Assembly: GCA_903908265.1 (NCBI GenBank)
Contig: CAIVRI010000080.1
Location: 117,569-181,568 of the forward strand
Direction of reading: 5' to 3'
Source: an uncultured Pseudomonadota bacterium
GTDB taxonomy: Bacteria > Pseudomonadota > Gammaproteobacteria > Steroidobacterales > Steroidobacteraceae
DNA length: 64,000 nt
Shown: in pieces, positions 44,665-58,023 of the stretch
Numbering within the stretch: position 1 is the first letter of the stretch
How the letters are laid out: every line of letters begins with the position of its first letter
Notes under the pieces: generated by a model
Databases searched by the model: none
Told to the model about the DNA's origin: nothing
What the model saw: the letters and a program-made list of their open reading frames with translations, nothing else
Position numbers and translations under genes: made by a program

Positions 44665-45228
44665 TCAGGACGCCGAGTCGCGCTCCGACGAGCGGACGTC
44701 CCAGAGCTTTTCAAGGGCGTAGAACTCGCGAACCCGCGGCAGCATCACGTGCACGATCACGTCGCCGAGATCGACGAGAACCCACTCGCCTTCGCGCTCG
44801 CCCTCCACGCCCAAGGTGCGGTAACCCGCCGCACGGGCGCGTTCTTGCACCCGAGTAGCCAAGGATTTCACGTGGCGATCGGAGGTGCCGGAGGCCACCA
44901 CGATCGTATCGGCGATGTCGGTCACACCGCGCACATCGAGCACGGTGATGTGTTGACCCTTCATTTCGTCCAGCGCGAGCGCCGCCAACTGACCGAGGCC
45001 GGGCTTCACGGGCGCCTTCGCCGCTGCGGCCTTGCGCGGTGCGCTGGTCTTTTTAACGACCGGCTTCGCCGCGGCCTTTTTAGGAGCCGGCGCAGCCGAT
45101 TTGCGCACCGCCTTTTTGGCAGCAGGGCGGGTCGCCGTCTTGCTGGACGTCTTGGTGGGCGCACGGGTCACAAACTTGGTTGCAGCCTTGGTTACGGCCT
45201 TTTTCTTAGCAGATTTAACAGCAGTCAT
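44665..45228 (-). CDS. rsfS: Ribosomal silencing factor RsfS with a 77-residue Lys/Ala-rich N-terminal extension
   Basis: RsfS binds uL14 and blocks subunit joining under starvation. The C-terminal 109 residues are a normal RsfS (ALDEMKGQHITVLDVRGVTDIADTIVVASGTSDRHVKSLA and VEGEREGEWVLVDLGDVIVHVMLPRVREFYALEKLW), about the full length of E. coli RsfS. Before it come 77 residues with about 23 Lys/Arg, many Ala/Pro/Thr and no Asp or Glu, with motifs such as AKKKAVTKAATK and APKKAAAKP like bacterial histone-H1 tails. The start ATG overlaps the nadD stop (ATGA), so the extension is probably translated. It likely adds RNA- or DNA-binding affinity; that is inference. Confidence 0.93.
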   Translation of the reverse strand: MTAVKSAKKKAVTKAATKFVTRAPTKTSSKTATRPAAKKAVRKSAAPAPKKAAAKPVVKKTSAPRKAAAAKAPVKPGLGQLAALALDEMKGQHITVLDVRGVTDIADTIVVASGTSDRHVKSLATRVQERARAAGYRTLGVEGEREGEWVLVDLGDVIVHVMLPRVREFYALEKLWDVRSSERDSAS

Positions 45229-45929
45229 CCTCTTCCCAGTTCCTTCCGGGCATAACAGCCCGTTTCCAAAATGATACGCCGTACGCCCTCAGGCATGAGG
45301 TAGCGTGGATCTCGCCCGGCGCCAATCAGCGCGCGAACATCGGTAGAAGAAATCTCCAGTTGCGTCACGGCATGAATATAGATCCGGCCAGCCCTTTGTT
45401 CGTGCAGTTCACGGACAGTGCCCGTGCCATGGTCGACCAACAATTCGCCTAGTGGCCCCAGGGTCGGCGCATTCCAACCGGGCCGATGCGCGACCACGAG
45501 ATGACCTAAGTGCAGCAACTCGCGCCAACGGTGCCACTGCGGCAAGCCGAGGAAGGCATCCATGCCGATGATCAGGCACAGCGGGCGTTCGGGAAACTCC
45601 GCCCGCAATTCGGCCAGCGTCTCGATCGAATAGGACGGGCTGGTCTTGCGGATCTCACGATCATCTACGGTGAAACCTGGCTGACCGATCACCGCGGCCC
45701 GCACCATGGCCAGGCGCTGCTCGTTATCGGCGATCGTGCCGGCCCGATGCGGCGGGCTGCCCGCCGGCATGAAACGGATCTCCGGCAGGCGCAGGATCTC
45801 TAAGAGCTCATACGCAGTGCGCAGATGGCCGTAGTGGATCGGATCGAAGGTGCCGCCAAAGATACCCATTGGCCCAGACGGCGCATTCCCATTCGCAATG
45901 CTGGTGGCAGACGAAGTCGACATCGTCAT
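45225..45929 (-). CDS. nadD: Nicotinate-nucleotide adenylyltransferase
   Basis: NadD forms nicotinate adenine dinucleotide from NaMN and ATP in NAD synthesis. The nucleotidyltransferase core is clear: MGIFGGTFDPIHYGHLRTAYELLE with the HxGH motif, MPAGSPPHR, and the C-terminal ISSTDVRALIGAGRDPRYLMPEGVRRII. I take ATG 45929, whose A is the last base of the holA stop (TGATG), giving 234 residues. This adds about 20 poorly conserved residues before the core; ATG 45869 (MGIFGG) is the minimal alternative. Confidence 0.95.
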   Translation of the reverse strand: MTMSTSSATSIANGNAPSGPMGIFGGTFDPIHYGHLRTAYELLEILRLPEIRFMPAGSPPHRAGTIADNEQRLAMVRAAVIGQPGFTVDDREIRKTSPSYSIETLAELRAEFPERPLCLIIGMDAFLGLPQWHRWRELLHLGHLVVAHRPGWNAPTLGPLGELLVDHGTGTVRELHEQRAGRIYIHAVTQLEISSTDVRALIGAGRDPRYLMPEGVRRIILETGCYARKELGRG

Positions 45930-46939
45930 CAGCCTGACCGATTTCGCGGCGCTATGCAAAATTCCGTGGCAATGCGGGTCACTTCACCCCAAGCCTCACC
46001 TTTTCCGGCCCCTTTGGTCAGCCCATCCGCCCGTGCTGCCGCCGTGAGCAATTCCAGCGCCAAAGCCCGCGGCACCCGCTGCGCCGCTCGGGCCAGCAAC
46101 CCGGTCCGACGCCGGCCGCCGCGACGCAAACGCAACGGTCCCTGGTAATTGGGACTGCCGGTCCACTGCAGGACGGAGCGGATCTCCTCGGCAATGCACC
46201 ACAACACCAGGGGCAGGCCCTCGCCGTCGGCGGCCAATCCATCGAGAATTCGTACCGTGCGGGCCGTATCCCCGGCCAACAGCGCTTCGCTGAGCTGAAA
46301 CACATGGTAACGGGCGCTATTGGCCACTGAATCGGCCACAACCTCGGCGGAAATGGGTCCCGGACCGGCCAGCAGACGCAGCAACTCCATCTCCTGATGG
46401 GCCGCGACCAAGTTGCCCTCGCAACGCTCCGCCAACAGTTGCACGGCATCCGCTTGCGGCTCGAGGCCAATCCGCCGCATCCGACCCTCCAGCCAACCGG
46501 GCAGTTGCTCTGGCATCAGCTGATCGGCATCCAGGCAATGTCCCCGTTGTTCGAACGCTTTGACCCACGCATTGGAACGGTCGTTGAATTCGATCTTGTC
46601 GGTAATCACCAGTAGCAACACGTCCGGCGAGGGGTCCTCCAGCGCAGCCACCAGGGCCCGCGCGCCTTCGATGCCCGGCTTGGGGCTCAGCAGCCGCAGT
46701 TCGACGATCCGCCGCTCCGCAAATAGCGACAGCGCACGCAAGGAGGCATGTAGTTCTGCCCAGTCAAAGCTCCGCTCAACGAAGTGGACCTCCCGGCCGG
46801 TGTAACCGGCCGCCCGCGCCCGCGTCCGGATCGCATCACAAGCCTCGCCAACCAGCAGTGGCTCGTCGCCTGCCACCAGCCAAGCCGCGACAGGAGGGCC
46901 TTCGAGTGTGCGCGCCAACGTTTCCGGGACCAGGCGCAT
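45929..46939 (-). CDS. holA: DNA polymerase III subunit delta
   Basis: The delta subunit of the clamp loader, which opens the beta clamp. At 336 residues it is near E. coli HolA (343). Features: AAWLVAGDEPLLVGEACDAIRTRARAAG at the N-terminus, SLSLFAERRIVELRLLSPKPG-like clamp-binding region, then LAERCEGNLVAAHQEMELLRLLAGPGPISAEVV and the C-terminal collar domain. Its ATG shares one base with the stop of the S10 peptidase gene (TGATG), so an essential replication gene is translationally coupled to an accessory exported enzyme here. Confidence 0.93.
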   Translation of the reverse strand: MRLVPETLARTLEGPPVAAWLVAGDEPLLVGEACDAIRTRARAAGYTGREVHFVERSFDWAELHASLRALSLFAERRIVELRLLSPKPGIEGARALVAALEDPSPDVLLLVITDKIEFNDRSNAWVKAFEQRGHCLDADQLMPEQLPGWLEGRMRRIGLEPQADAVQLLAERCEGNLVAAHQEMELLRLLAGPGPISAEVVADSVANSARYHVFQLSEALLAGDTARTVRILDGLAADGEGLPLVLWCIAEEIRSVLQWTGSPNYQGPLRLRRGGRRRTGLLARAAQRVPRALALELLTAAARADGLTKGAGKGEAWGEVTRIATEFCIAPRNRSG

Positions 46940-48516
46940 CAGTGAGCCGAATTGGTCCGAATAAACGCGCCGGTGCTCTGCGAGAGCGCTGCCAACGACG
47001 GCTCGTTCAGATACACCATGTGACCGGCCTGATAGAAGCGCATCGAAATATTGGCGGCCAGCGTGTCTGGGATGGGCAAATGGTTCAGTTCGTATACGGC
47101 ACTGAAATATGGCGTCGCCAAATCGTAATAGCCGCCGTGCATGAGCACCTTCAGATTAGGATTCAGCTTCATGGCAGCCGCCAGATCGGGCAATACATTC
47201 GGCGCCTGCGCTTGTTTTTCCTGCGTGCCCGGTGGGGCATGCAAAGCGTCCCACGAAGGCAAACCGCCCATGTACTTGTAACTACGCCCCTCACCAAAAT
47301 GCAGATCGCGACGCACGTAATCGTTGAACAACGCCACGTAAGGCGGTGCGATCGAGGCAATCATCGGATCGTAACTGGCCTCACGCCCAACCGGGTCCAT
47401 GGCCGGGCCGGTGTAGCGTGTATCGACTCGACCGGCGATGTTGTCCCCGAGCAGCTGCTGCGTGAACATCCCCACGTTGAGGCGTAAATTCGCCTTCTCA
47501 AGATACTCCGGCGCTATACCCGTGTAGTCATGCAATTTCGCGACCAGCGCACGGCGGCGCGCAGCCGACAAGGTCCGACCAGCGACCAACGCCGGCAGAT
47601 ACTCCTCCAGCGCAAAACGCTCGACTTCAGCCAAGAACGGCTCTAGCGCCTCCGGACGATTAGCCAGCTTGTGGTGATACCACGCCGTCGCCGCAAAGGT
47701 TGGCAACGCCAGCGCATAGGGCTGTTCTGTGCCAGGATTCATCTCCGGGTTATCGGAGTTGTTGTCATACGAAAGGATCTGCGAGAGCAACACCACGCCA
47801 TTCAGTTCAACCGCCCGTGCGGTCAGCATGTGTGCCAACACCGCGGAGCGGGTGGTCCCGTAGCTTTCACCGAACAAGAACTTCGGTGAATTCCAACGAC
47901 CGTGCGTCGACAAGAACTTCATAATGAATTGCGTGAAGGCACGGGCATCCTCGTCCACACCGAGGAACGCTTTTTCTTTGTCCGCACCGCGCAGGTAACC
48001 AAAGCCGGTGGCCGGCGCATCAATGAACACCAGATCCGAGTCGGTCAGCAGCGTGTAGGCATTGTCGACTAGGCGATAAGGCGCCGCCGCGCCATGCGCG
48101 GCGTCGGCGGCCACCGCCCGCTTCGGCCCAAAGGCGCCCATGTGCAGCCAAATCGTGGCCGAGCCCGGGCCACCGTTGTAAATGAAGGTGATCGGTCGCC
48201 GCGCATCGGCTTCCTTGCCGAGGAAATAGCCGACATAGGACATCGCTGCGGTCGGCGCGACGGGGGGCGCCTTTTCGCCGGCCGGGACCGGATCGGCCTC
48301 CATCGGATCCTTGACCGCAACCACCAGCAAGCCCGCCTCCGCCTGATAACCCAGCGTCCGGCCCCCCACCGTGATCGTGCCCGAGGACTTAGCAACCTCA
48401 TCCGCCGAGACCGTCACCGCGGTATTGGCCACAGCCGCCAGGGTCGCATTATCGGCCGCAGCAACCGAGACCACCGCCATCAGGACCAAGACAAACAAGG
48501 GGGGCAGTCGACGCAT
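46939..48516 (-). CDS. S10-family serine carboxypeptidase, exported
   Basis: A 525-residue secreted or periplasmic protein. The signal peptide is MRRLPPLFVLVLMAVVSVAAAD. S10 features: FIYNGGPGSATIWLHMGAFGP (oxyanion region), the nucleophile elbow LFGESYGTTRSA, and late Asp and His regions with LMHGGYYDLATPYFSA and AGHMVYLNEPSL. Such enzymes remove C-terminal residues from peptides at acidic pH. ATG 48516 has GAGG nine bases upstream; the track ORF begins at a weaker TTG. It lies between btuF-like and holA genes, an unusual site for a peptidase, and overlaps holA by one base. Confidence 0.9.
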   Translation of the reverse strand: MRRLPPLFVLVLMAVVSVAAADNATLAAVANTAVTVSADEVAKSSGTITVGGRTLGYQAEAGLLVVAVKDPMEADPVPAGEKAPPVAPTAAMSYVGYFLGKEADARRPITFIYNGGPGSATIWLHMGAFGPKRAVAADAAHGAAAPYRLVDNAYTLLTDSDLVFIDAPATGFGYLRGADKEKAFLGVDEDARAFTQFIMKFLSTHGRWNSPKFLFGESYGTTRSAVLAHMLTARAVELNGVVLLSQILSYDNNSDNPEMNPGTEQPYALALPTFAATAWYHHKLANRPEALEPFLAEVERFALEEYLPALVAGRTLSAARRRALVAKLHDYTGIAPEYLEKANLRLNVGMFTQQLLGDNIAGRVDTRYTGPAMDPVGREASYDPMIASIAPPYVALFNDYVRRDLHFGEGRSYKYMGGLPSWDALHAPPGTQEKQAQAPNVLPDLAAAMKLNPNLKVLMHGGYYDLATPYFSAVYELNHLPIPDTLAANISMRFYQAGHMVYLNEPSLAALSQSTGAFIRTNSAH

Positions 48517-48587
48517 GATGCGAAACCTCAAGGTCAGCAGGAATGGGGCAGTCTCACACCGTCACGGGGGTACGGCAAGCCGCTTGG

Positions 48588-49421
48588 TCAGGGATGCGCG
48601 ACCCGCAAAGCGGCGAGTCGCTCGCACAACAGTTGGGTCCCCTGCAGCAGGCGAGGCCCCATCCGGTTCACCAGATCAGGGTCGAGCGCAATGACCGCAC
48701 CCGTTCGCAACGCCACCGGCGGCACACGGGCGTTCCAACGCCGCAGCCAATCGGCATTTTCCGCCACCGTACCCGTCAGCACGAGAACGTCCGGGTGACG
48801 GGCCAACACCGCTTCTTCGTCCACCGCCACCGCACTCAGTGTTTGCTCTGCAAAAATATTATCGGCGCCACAAACCTGCAGCATCTCGGTCGCCACGTGA
48901 TGCCCACCCAAAGTGAACAGCGGCGCGCTCCACACCTGCCAGAAGACGCGCAAGTGGCGTGCGCCGCTGTAGCGATTGCGTAACGCGGCCAGTTCCCTGC
49001 GCCATCGCGCCGCTTCTGCATCCGCGATCGGGGCGGTGCCAAACAAGCGCCCGAGGCGCTCCAAAGACGCAGGCACGTCCTCCAGTGCATGCTGTTCCAG
49101 CGCCAGGGAAGACACGTGCAACCGTGTAATCAGCGCGTGTTCGGACGCCGGCTGTCCATCACCCCACTCGAGCACCAGATCCGGTTGCAGAGCGAGCAAC
49201 CGTTCGGCATCGATATGCTGCACGTCGCCGATACGTGGAATGCGCCGCGCAGCGGCAGGGTAATCGCTGGTATCCAGCGTCCCGACGATGCGATCTCCCG
49301 CACCGGCCGCAAACACCAGTTCGGTCAGGTGCGGCGCTAAGGTCACGATGCGCTGCGGCGCCACGGTCGCCGCTCTCGCTAGCAACGGCAGCAGCACTAA
49401 CAGGCACAGCGTGCGTCTCAC
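48588..49421 (-). CDS. BtuF-like periplasmic substrate-binding protein
   Basis: A 277-residue helical-backbone metal-receptor (class III) binding protein. A short signal peptide (MRRTLCLLVLLPLLARA) is followed by RIVTLAPHLTELVFAAGAGDRIVG, typical of BtuF, with QHIDAERLLALQPDLVLEW and the C-terminal lobe. BtuF delivers cobalamin to BtuCD; related proteins bind haem or siderophores. No permease or ATPase gene is nearby, so it is an orphan subunit here. It starts with GTG 49421, overlapping the upstream hydrolase stop (GTGA). Confidence 0.87.
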   Translation of the reverse strand: MRRTLCLLVLLPLLARAATVAPQRIVTLAPHLTELVFAAGAGDRIVGTLDTSDYPAAARRIPRIGDVQHIDAERLLALQPDLVLEWGDGQPASEHALITRLHVSSLALEQHALEDVPASLERLGRLFGTAPIADAEAARWRRELAALRNRYSGARHLRVFWQVWSAPLFTLGGHHVATEMLQVCGADNIFAEQTLSAVAVDEEAVLARHPDVLVLTGTVAENADWLRRWNARVPPVALRTGAVIALDPDLVNRMGPRLLQGTQLLCERLAALRVAHP

Positions 49422-50290
49422 GGCAGTGTGCGCACGAATTGCGCGACCCGATCCAGCATCGCGTCACCGTGCCGATAGGGCCTGGCCAAACGCCGCAAGA
49501 CCGTCGAGTGATCGTCCTGGTCAAGCAGCAGGGTTTCCACCGGCACGCCCGCCGCGCGCAGCCGTTCGGCGAGCGCCGTGGCATTACGCGGAGCCACCGT
49601 AGTGTCTGCCAGCCCTTGCACTAACAAGGCCGGCGCACTGGCCGCAGAGACAAAATTCACTGGCTGCGAGGCCGCATACAGAGCCGGCGGGCCGAAGTAG
49701 TCCTTTAGATACTCTTCCTTCAGCGGCAAGAAGTCGTACGGGCCGGCGAGGCCTACAAAGCCGCGCACCGGCTGCGCAGCACGCTTGGACATGCGCTGCG
49801 GATCGAGCGCAATCAGGGCGGCCAATTCTGCGCCGGCCGAATGGCCCATCAGCACCACATGATGACTATCACCGCCGAAACGCACCGCTTCACGCTCCGC
49901 ACAGGCCACAGCGTCGGCCACATCGTCCAATGATTCCGGCAGATGCGCCTCGGGGTACAGGCGATAGTTAATGACCGCCACCACGACACCCTGCTCGGCA
50001 AGCGCTGAACCCACGAAACGATAAAGATCCTTGGAACCGGAATTCCAACTACCCCCATGCACAAACACAACCACAGGCCGGGGTTGCGCGGCCGCGATCG
50101 CGGGACCATACAGATCCAGTCGCTGCCGCGGTAACGGGCCATAGACCACATCGTGATCAACACGCACAGCCCCATTGACGAGGTCGGCGCTGCTGGCCAG
50201 TCGCAACAATCCATTGCTGGTGCACGCCGGTAGCGTAGCGATGCAGAGCAATGCAACCACTGGCCTTAAACCAAACAATAATTTATTCAT
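49418..50290 (-). CDS. Alpha/beta-hydrolase lipoprotein (BD-FAE/carboxylesterase-like)
   Basis: A 290-residue protein starting MNKLLFGLRPVVALLCIATLPACTSNG, a lipoprotein signal with LPAC as lipobox, so it is probably anchored at the outer or inner membrane facing the periplasm. The hydrolase fold shows VVFVHGGSWNSGSKDLYRF (HGG oxyanion motif), LMGHSAGAELAALIALD (nucleophile Ser in GHSAG), LVQGLADTTVAP and the late DDHSTVLRRL supplying the His. Closest groups are small-ester carboxylesterases and BD-FAE. It overlaps its neighbours on both sides by four bases. Confidence 0.88.
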   Translation of the reverse strand: MNKLLFGLRPVVALLCIATLPACTSNGLLRLASSADLVNGAVRVDHDVVYGPLPRQRLDLYGPAIAAAQPRPVVVFVHGGSWNSGSKDLYRFVGSALAEQGVVVAVINYRLYPEAHLPESLDDVADAVACAEREAVRFGGDSHHVVLMGHSAGAELAALIALDPQRMSKRAAQPVRGFVGLAGPYDFLPLKEEYLKDYFGPPALYAASQPVNFVSAASAPALLVQGLADTTVAPRNATALAERLRAAGVPVETLLLDQDDHSTVLRRLARPYRHGDAMLDRVAQFVRTLP

Positions 50291-50783
50291 GACCGCATCC
50301 GATAAGTAGGCCGGCCGGCGCTATCAACCAATCCATGACCGCGCAGCCACACACGCTCCGCATCCGTATCTTTGTCGAACCAGGCGCGCGTCGACCCTAA
50401 ACGAAAGGTATATCCCCACGCATCCATATCAGCCATCAAGCGCTCGGCACCGACGCCGGGCAACTCTTTGGCCAGACAGATCTGCAAATAACACACCGCA
50501 TTTTCTTCGTCATAGTCGCCGCCGGCATCGGTGACCAGACCGCTACGGCGATCGGCATCCATGCACGCCGTATGACAGGCCTCATGCAGCGCGGAATGCA
50601 CAGGCGTATCACCGCGCACATACACCGTCTGGCCCAAAATACCCGCCTCCGGCGCCCCCCAGTAACTACCCGGAATTGCATGCCCATCGGGCACCAGTTC
50701 CATGCGCAAGCCGAAGCGTTCGCACAGTGCTGCCAAGGGAGTAACGCCGATCTCGGCGACCGCCAGCACCGCCGATACTGCGC

Positions 50784-50787
<4 letters not shown>
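50287..50787 (-). CDS. Uncharacterised protein with an HExxH motif, possible zinc peptidase
   Basis: A 166-residue protein that I do not recognise by name. SALHEACHTACM contains H68-E69-A70-C71-H72, a classical zinc-binding HExxH, and DYDEENAVCYLQICLA about 20 residues later could supply a third acidic ligand, as in gluzincin-type folds. The tail TRAWFDKDTDAERVWLRGHGL is aromatic and charged. No signal peptide is visible, so it may be cytoplasmic. It starts with GTG 50787 overlapping the lptE stop (GTGA) and overlaps the lipoprotein hydrolase by four bases, making it the first gene of the inserted block. Confidence 0.7.
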
Positions 50788-55130
<4,343 letters not shown>

Positions 55131-55200
55131 GGCGAGACCCCGAAGCGGAGGAAAGGCTGCAGTTTAACCGAGCGCGCACCACGCGCCCCCGCGCATCTTC

Positions 55201-56697
55201 TCAGTGCGCCCGACGACGCCAAAAAGCGAGCAGCAGCAACAGCGCCGACAAAAGCAAGACCGGGGCGTTGCCAAAGCGCGCATAGGGGGTCAACCCCGTG
55301 CGGGCCTCCACCGTGCCCTCCAGAACCGTCGGCAGGAATTGCGGGCTACGCGCAACGATGCGCCCCTGCGGGTCAATAAAGGCAGTAATGCCCGTACTGG
55401 TCGCACGCATAAGCCAGCGGCCCGCTTCCAGCGCCCGCATCCGCGTGATTTCTAAATGTTGGTGCGGGGCTGACGACTCGCCAAACCACGCGTCATTGCT
55501 GACGTTGACCAACAGCGTCGCCTCCCGCAACACGGCCAACTGCTCAGCCGCATACGCATCCTCATAGCAAATCGTCGCCCCGATACGCTCACCCGCAGCC
55601 CTAAGTGCAGGCTGATCCGCATCGCCCGGGATGAAGTCGACATAAAAGAGGTCCAGCCCATGCATCCAGCCGCGCACGAATTCTGGTACGGGGAAAAACT
55701 CGCCAAAGGGAACCAAGCGCCGCTTGTAGTACCAGGTCTCCGACGCACTGAGCGCAACCAGTCCATTGCGGTAGCCGGCTCGCTCGGTGTCGTAGCGAAT
55801 CAGCCCCAGCAACAAATCACTATGCCGTGCCTGCGCCTGCCGGTAGAGACCCTCCAAATACGGCACGGCCTCGTGATAGAGCACCGGCAACGCCGACTCC
55901 GGCCACACGATCAAATCATGTCCCAGCGCTTTTTCGGTCAGTGCGCGATACACCGCAAAGGTCCGCTCCCGGTGCTCAGCCTCCCACTTCTCATCTTGCG
56001 CGATTGCGCCCTGCACGAGCGCCACGCTGTGAAAGCGTCCTGTGGCAACGGTGAACTGCCGTGATGCCAGCCATGCGCCGAGGCCAAACACACCGGCTAC
56101 CAACAGCACCAGACCCCAGCGCCGGGCACGCGCCCCATCAACCCACGCTAGCAGCGCAGCCGCCAAAAACGCCACGAGCAAACTCACGCCATACACACCA
56201 ACCAGTGGCACGAACCCTGACAGCGGCGTATCCAGCGTCGCGTAGCCCAACCCGAGCCACGGAAACCCCGACAGAAACCACCCGCGCGCCCACTCCAGCA
56301 GAACCCAACCCGCGGGCAAGGCCAACCACTCCCGTCGTCGTCGCGACCGGGGCAGGAAGGTCATCGAAACCGCGCCCAGCAGTGCCGGATAGCAACCCAT
56401 GATCGCGACCAGTCCGAGCAACAGGACCACCGCAATGGACGCAGGGGCATGCGCGACCGTATGCACGCTGTGATACACCCAATACGTCCCCGCCAAGAAC
56501 AGGCCTGCACCAAAAGCAAAGCCAACCACTGCGGCACGCCGCGGCGACAGATCGCGCCACAACCAAAATAGGATTGCCAAAGTCACCGGCGCCAGCAATC
56601 GGATCATGCAGGGTGCATACGCCAAAGAGTGCAGCGCACCAGCCAAAAATGCGACCACTACTGCAAAGCGACGCATGAGCGCGGCGACGCGCTGCAT
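55201..56697 (-). CDS. lnt: Apolipoprotein N-acyltransferase
   Basis: Lnt adds the third acyl chain to outer-membrane lipoproteins at the inner membrane. The 498-residue protein has about seven N-terminal membrane helices and a nitrilase-like domain with the Glu-Lys-Cys triad: IVWPESALPVLY, YYKRRLVPFGEFFP and ATICYEDAY, plus NVSNDAWFG. The ORF track starts at TTG 56700; ATG 56697 is preferable and shares one base with the corC stop (TGATG). Gene order corC-lnt is conserved. Length is near E. coli (512). Confidence 0.96.
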   Translation of the reverse strand: MQRVAALMRRFAVVVAFLAGALHSLAYAPCMIRLLAPVTLAILFWLWRDLSPRRAAVVGFAFGAGLFLAGTYWVYHSVHTVAHAPASIAVVLLLGLVAIMGCYPALLGAVSMTFLPRSRRRREWLALPAGWVLLEWARGWFLSGFPWLGLGYATLDTPLSGFVPLVGVYGVSLLVAFLAAALLAWVDGARARRWGLVLLVAGVFGLGAWLASRQFTVATGRFHSVALVQGAIAQDEKWEAEHRERTFAVYRALTEKALGHDLIVWPESALPVLYHEAVPYLEGLYRQAQARHSDLLLGLIRYDTERAGYRNGLVALSASETWYYKRRLVPFGEFFPVPEFVRGWMHGLDLFYVDFIPGDADQPALRAAGERIGATICYEDAYAAEQLAVLREATLLVNVSNDAWFGESSAPHQHLEITRMRALEAGRWLMRATSTGITAFIDPQGRIVARSPQFLPTVLEGTVEARTGLTPYARFGNAPVLLLSALLLLLAFWRRRAH

Positions 56698-57557
56698 CAA
56701 TCGTCCGCTGGTGGCGGCGAGATCACTCTCGACGTCAACACCTTAAGAGACTCGATGCGCCGGTGCGAAACCCGCACCGCCTTGAATTCAAAATCGCCAA
56801 TCTGAATCACGTCACCACGCCGCGGCAAGCGGCCGAAAGTCCGCGAAACCAGTCCGCCGATCGTGTCGCAATCATCATCTGCCAGCGTTGCACCAAAGTA
56901 CTCATTGAAGTCCTCGATGCGGGTCAACGCCTGGACCGTGTACTCGCACTCCCGGTCGCAACGGATCGCCTGCTCGTCATCGGTATCATGTTCATCGGCA
57001 ATATCACCAACGATCTGCTCGATCACATCTTCAATCGTGACGAGCCCAGCGACACCGCCATACTCATCCACAACGATCGCCATATGATTATGATTCTTAC
57101 GAAATTCGCGCAGCAAGACATTGAGTCGCTTGCTCTCGGGCACAAAAATAGCCGGCCGAACAAACTCTCGTATCTCAAACTCTTGGCCGACATTCTCAAC
57201 GAAGTGTCGGAGCAAATCCTTGGCCAAGAGGATACCCACGACCTCATCGCGATCCTCACCCAGCACCGGAAAGCGCGAGTGCCCGGACTCGACAACCGCC
57301 GCCAGCAAAGCCGCCGGCGCATCGTCGCGACCAACAACAGCCATCATCGAGCGCGCGACCATAATGTCGCGCACTTTCAATTCGCCGACCGCAAGCACCC
57401 CCTCGAGCATGTCAAACGAGTCCGCGTCAAAGAGACCCCGCTCGCTGGCCTCACGCAACTCTTCGACCACATCTTCACGATCCTGCGGCTCATCCGAAAA
57501 CTGTTGCAACACACGCTGCAACCAACCGGGCCGCAATGGCCCGCGTGATTCACTCAT
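56697..57557 (-). CDS. corC: CorC/HlyC family CBS-domain protein (YbeX)
   Basis: A cytosolic magnesium/cobalt efflux-associated protein. The 286 residues contain two CBS domains (VRDIMVARSMMAVVGRDDAPAALLAAVVESGHSRFPVLGEDRDEVVGILLAKDLL and NHNHMAIVVDEYGGVAGLVTIEDVIEQIVGDIADE) and a C-terminal CorC/HlyC domain (DDDCDTIGGLVSRTFGRLPRRGD). I start at ATG 57557 (MSESRGPLRPGW). It overlaps ybeY by eight bases and lnt by one, as in E. coli ybeZ-ybeY-ybeX-lnt. Confidence 0.95.
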   Translation of the reverse strand: MSESRGPLRPGWLQRVLQQFSDEPQDREDVVEELREASERGLFDADSFDMLEGVLAVGELKVRDIMVARSMMAVVGRDDAPAALLAAVVESGHSRFPVLGEDRDEVVGILLAKDLLRHFVENVGQEFEIREFVRPAIFVPESKRLNVLLREFRKNHNHMAIVVDEYGGVAGLVTIEDVIEQIVGDIADEHDTDDEQAIRCDRECEYTVQALTRIEDFNEYFGATLADDDCDTIGGLVSRTFGRLPRRGDVIQIGDFEFKAVRVSHRRIESLKVLTSRVISPPPADD

Positions 57558-58023
57558 CACTCTCACCCCGATACGGATCTTCGAATCCCAACACTTTTAG
57601 GACTCGCTTTTCACGGCGTTCCATCCGGACTGCCTCATCGTTCTGCTCATGGTCATACCCGAGCAGATGTAGTGTGCCATGCACAACCATGTGCGCCCAA
57701 TGCGCTGCAAGGGTCTTGCTCTGCTCACGAGCCTCCCGTGCCACAACTCGCGCGCAGATCACAATGTCCCCTAAAAGCTTGGACTCCCCTTGCAACGCAC
57801 CGGCAGGCACCTCCGCAGGGAAGCTCAACACATTGGTGGGCTTGGGTTTACCGCGATACTGCCGGTTCAATTTCTGGCTTTCGAGTGGCGTCACAATGCG
57901 CACCGACACGGTCGCGTCACGACCTTTAGCCCCCGCCGCAGCGTCCGCCCACGTCCGAATTAGACGCGCCGAAGGCACCCAGGGGTTGCGGGTGCCGTAG
58001 GCGACATCGGCGATGAGAGTCAC
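57550..58023 (-). CDS. ybeY: Endoribonuclease YbeY
   Basis: YbeY is a zinc RNase for 16S rRNA 3'-end processing and ribosome quality control. The 157-residue protein has the diagnostic MVVHGTLHLLGYDHEQNDEAVRMERREKRVL, that is HxxxHLxGYDH with three zinc histidines, and LNRQYRGKPKPTNVLSFP upstream. It starts with GTG 58023, overlapping phoH as GTGA. Confidence 0.97.
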   Translation of the reverse strand: MTLIADVAYGTRNPWVPSARLIRTWADAAAGAKGRDATVSVRIVTPLESQKLNRQYRGKPKPTNVLSFPAEVPAGALQGESKLLGDIVICARVVAREAREQSKTLAAHWAHMVVHGTLHLLGYDHEQNDEAVRMERREKRVLKVLGFEDPYRGESDE

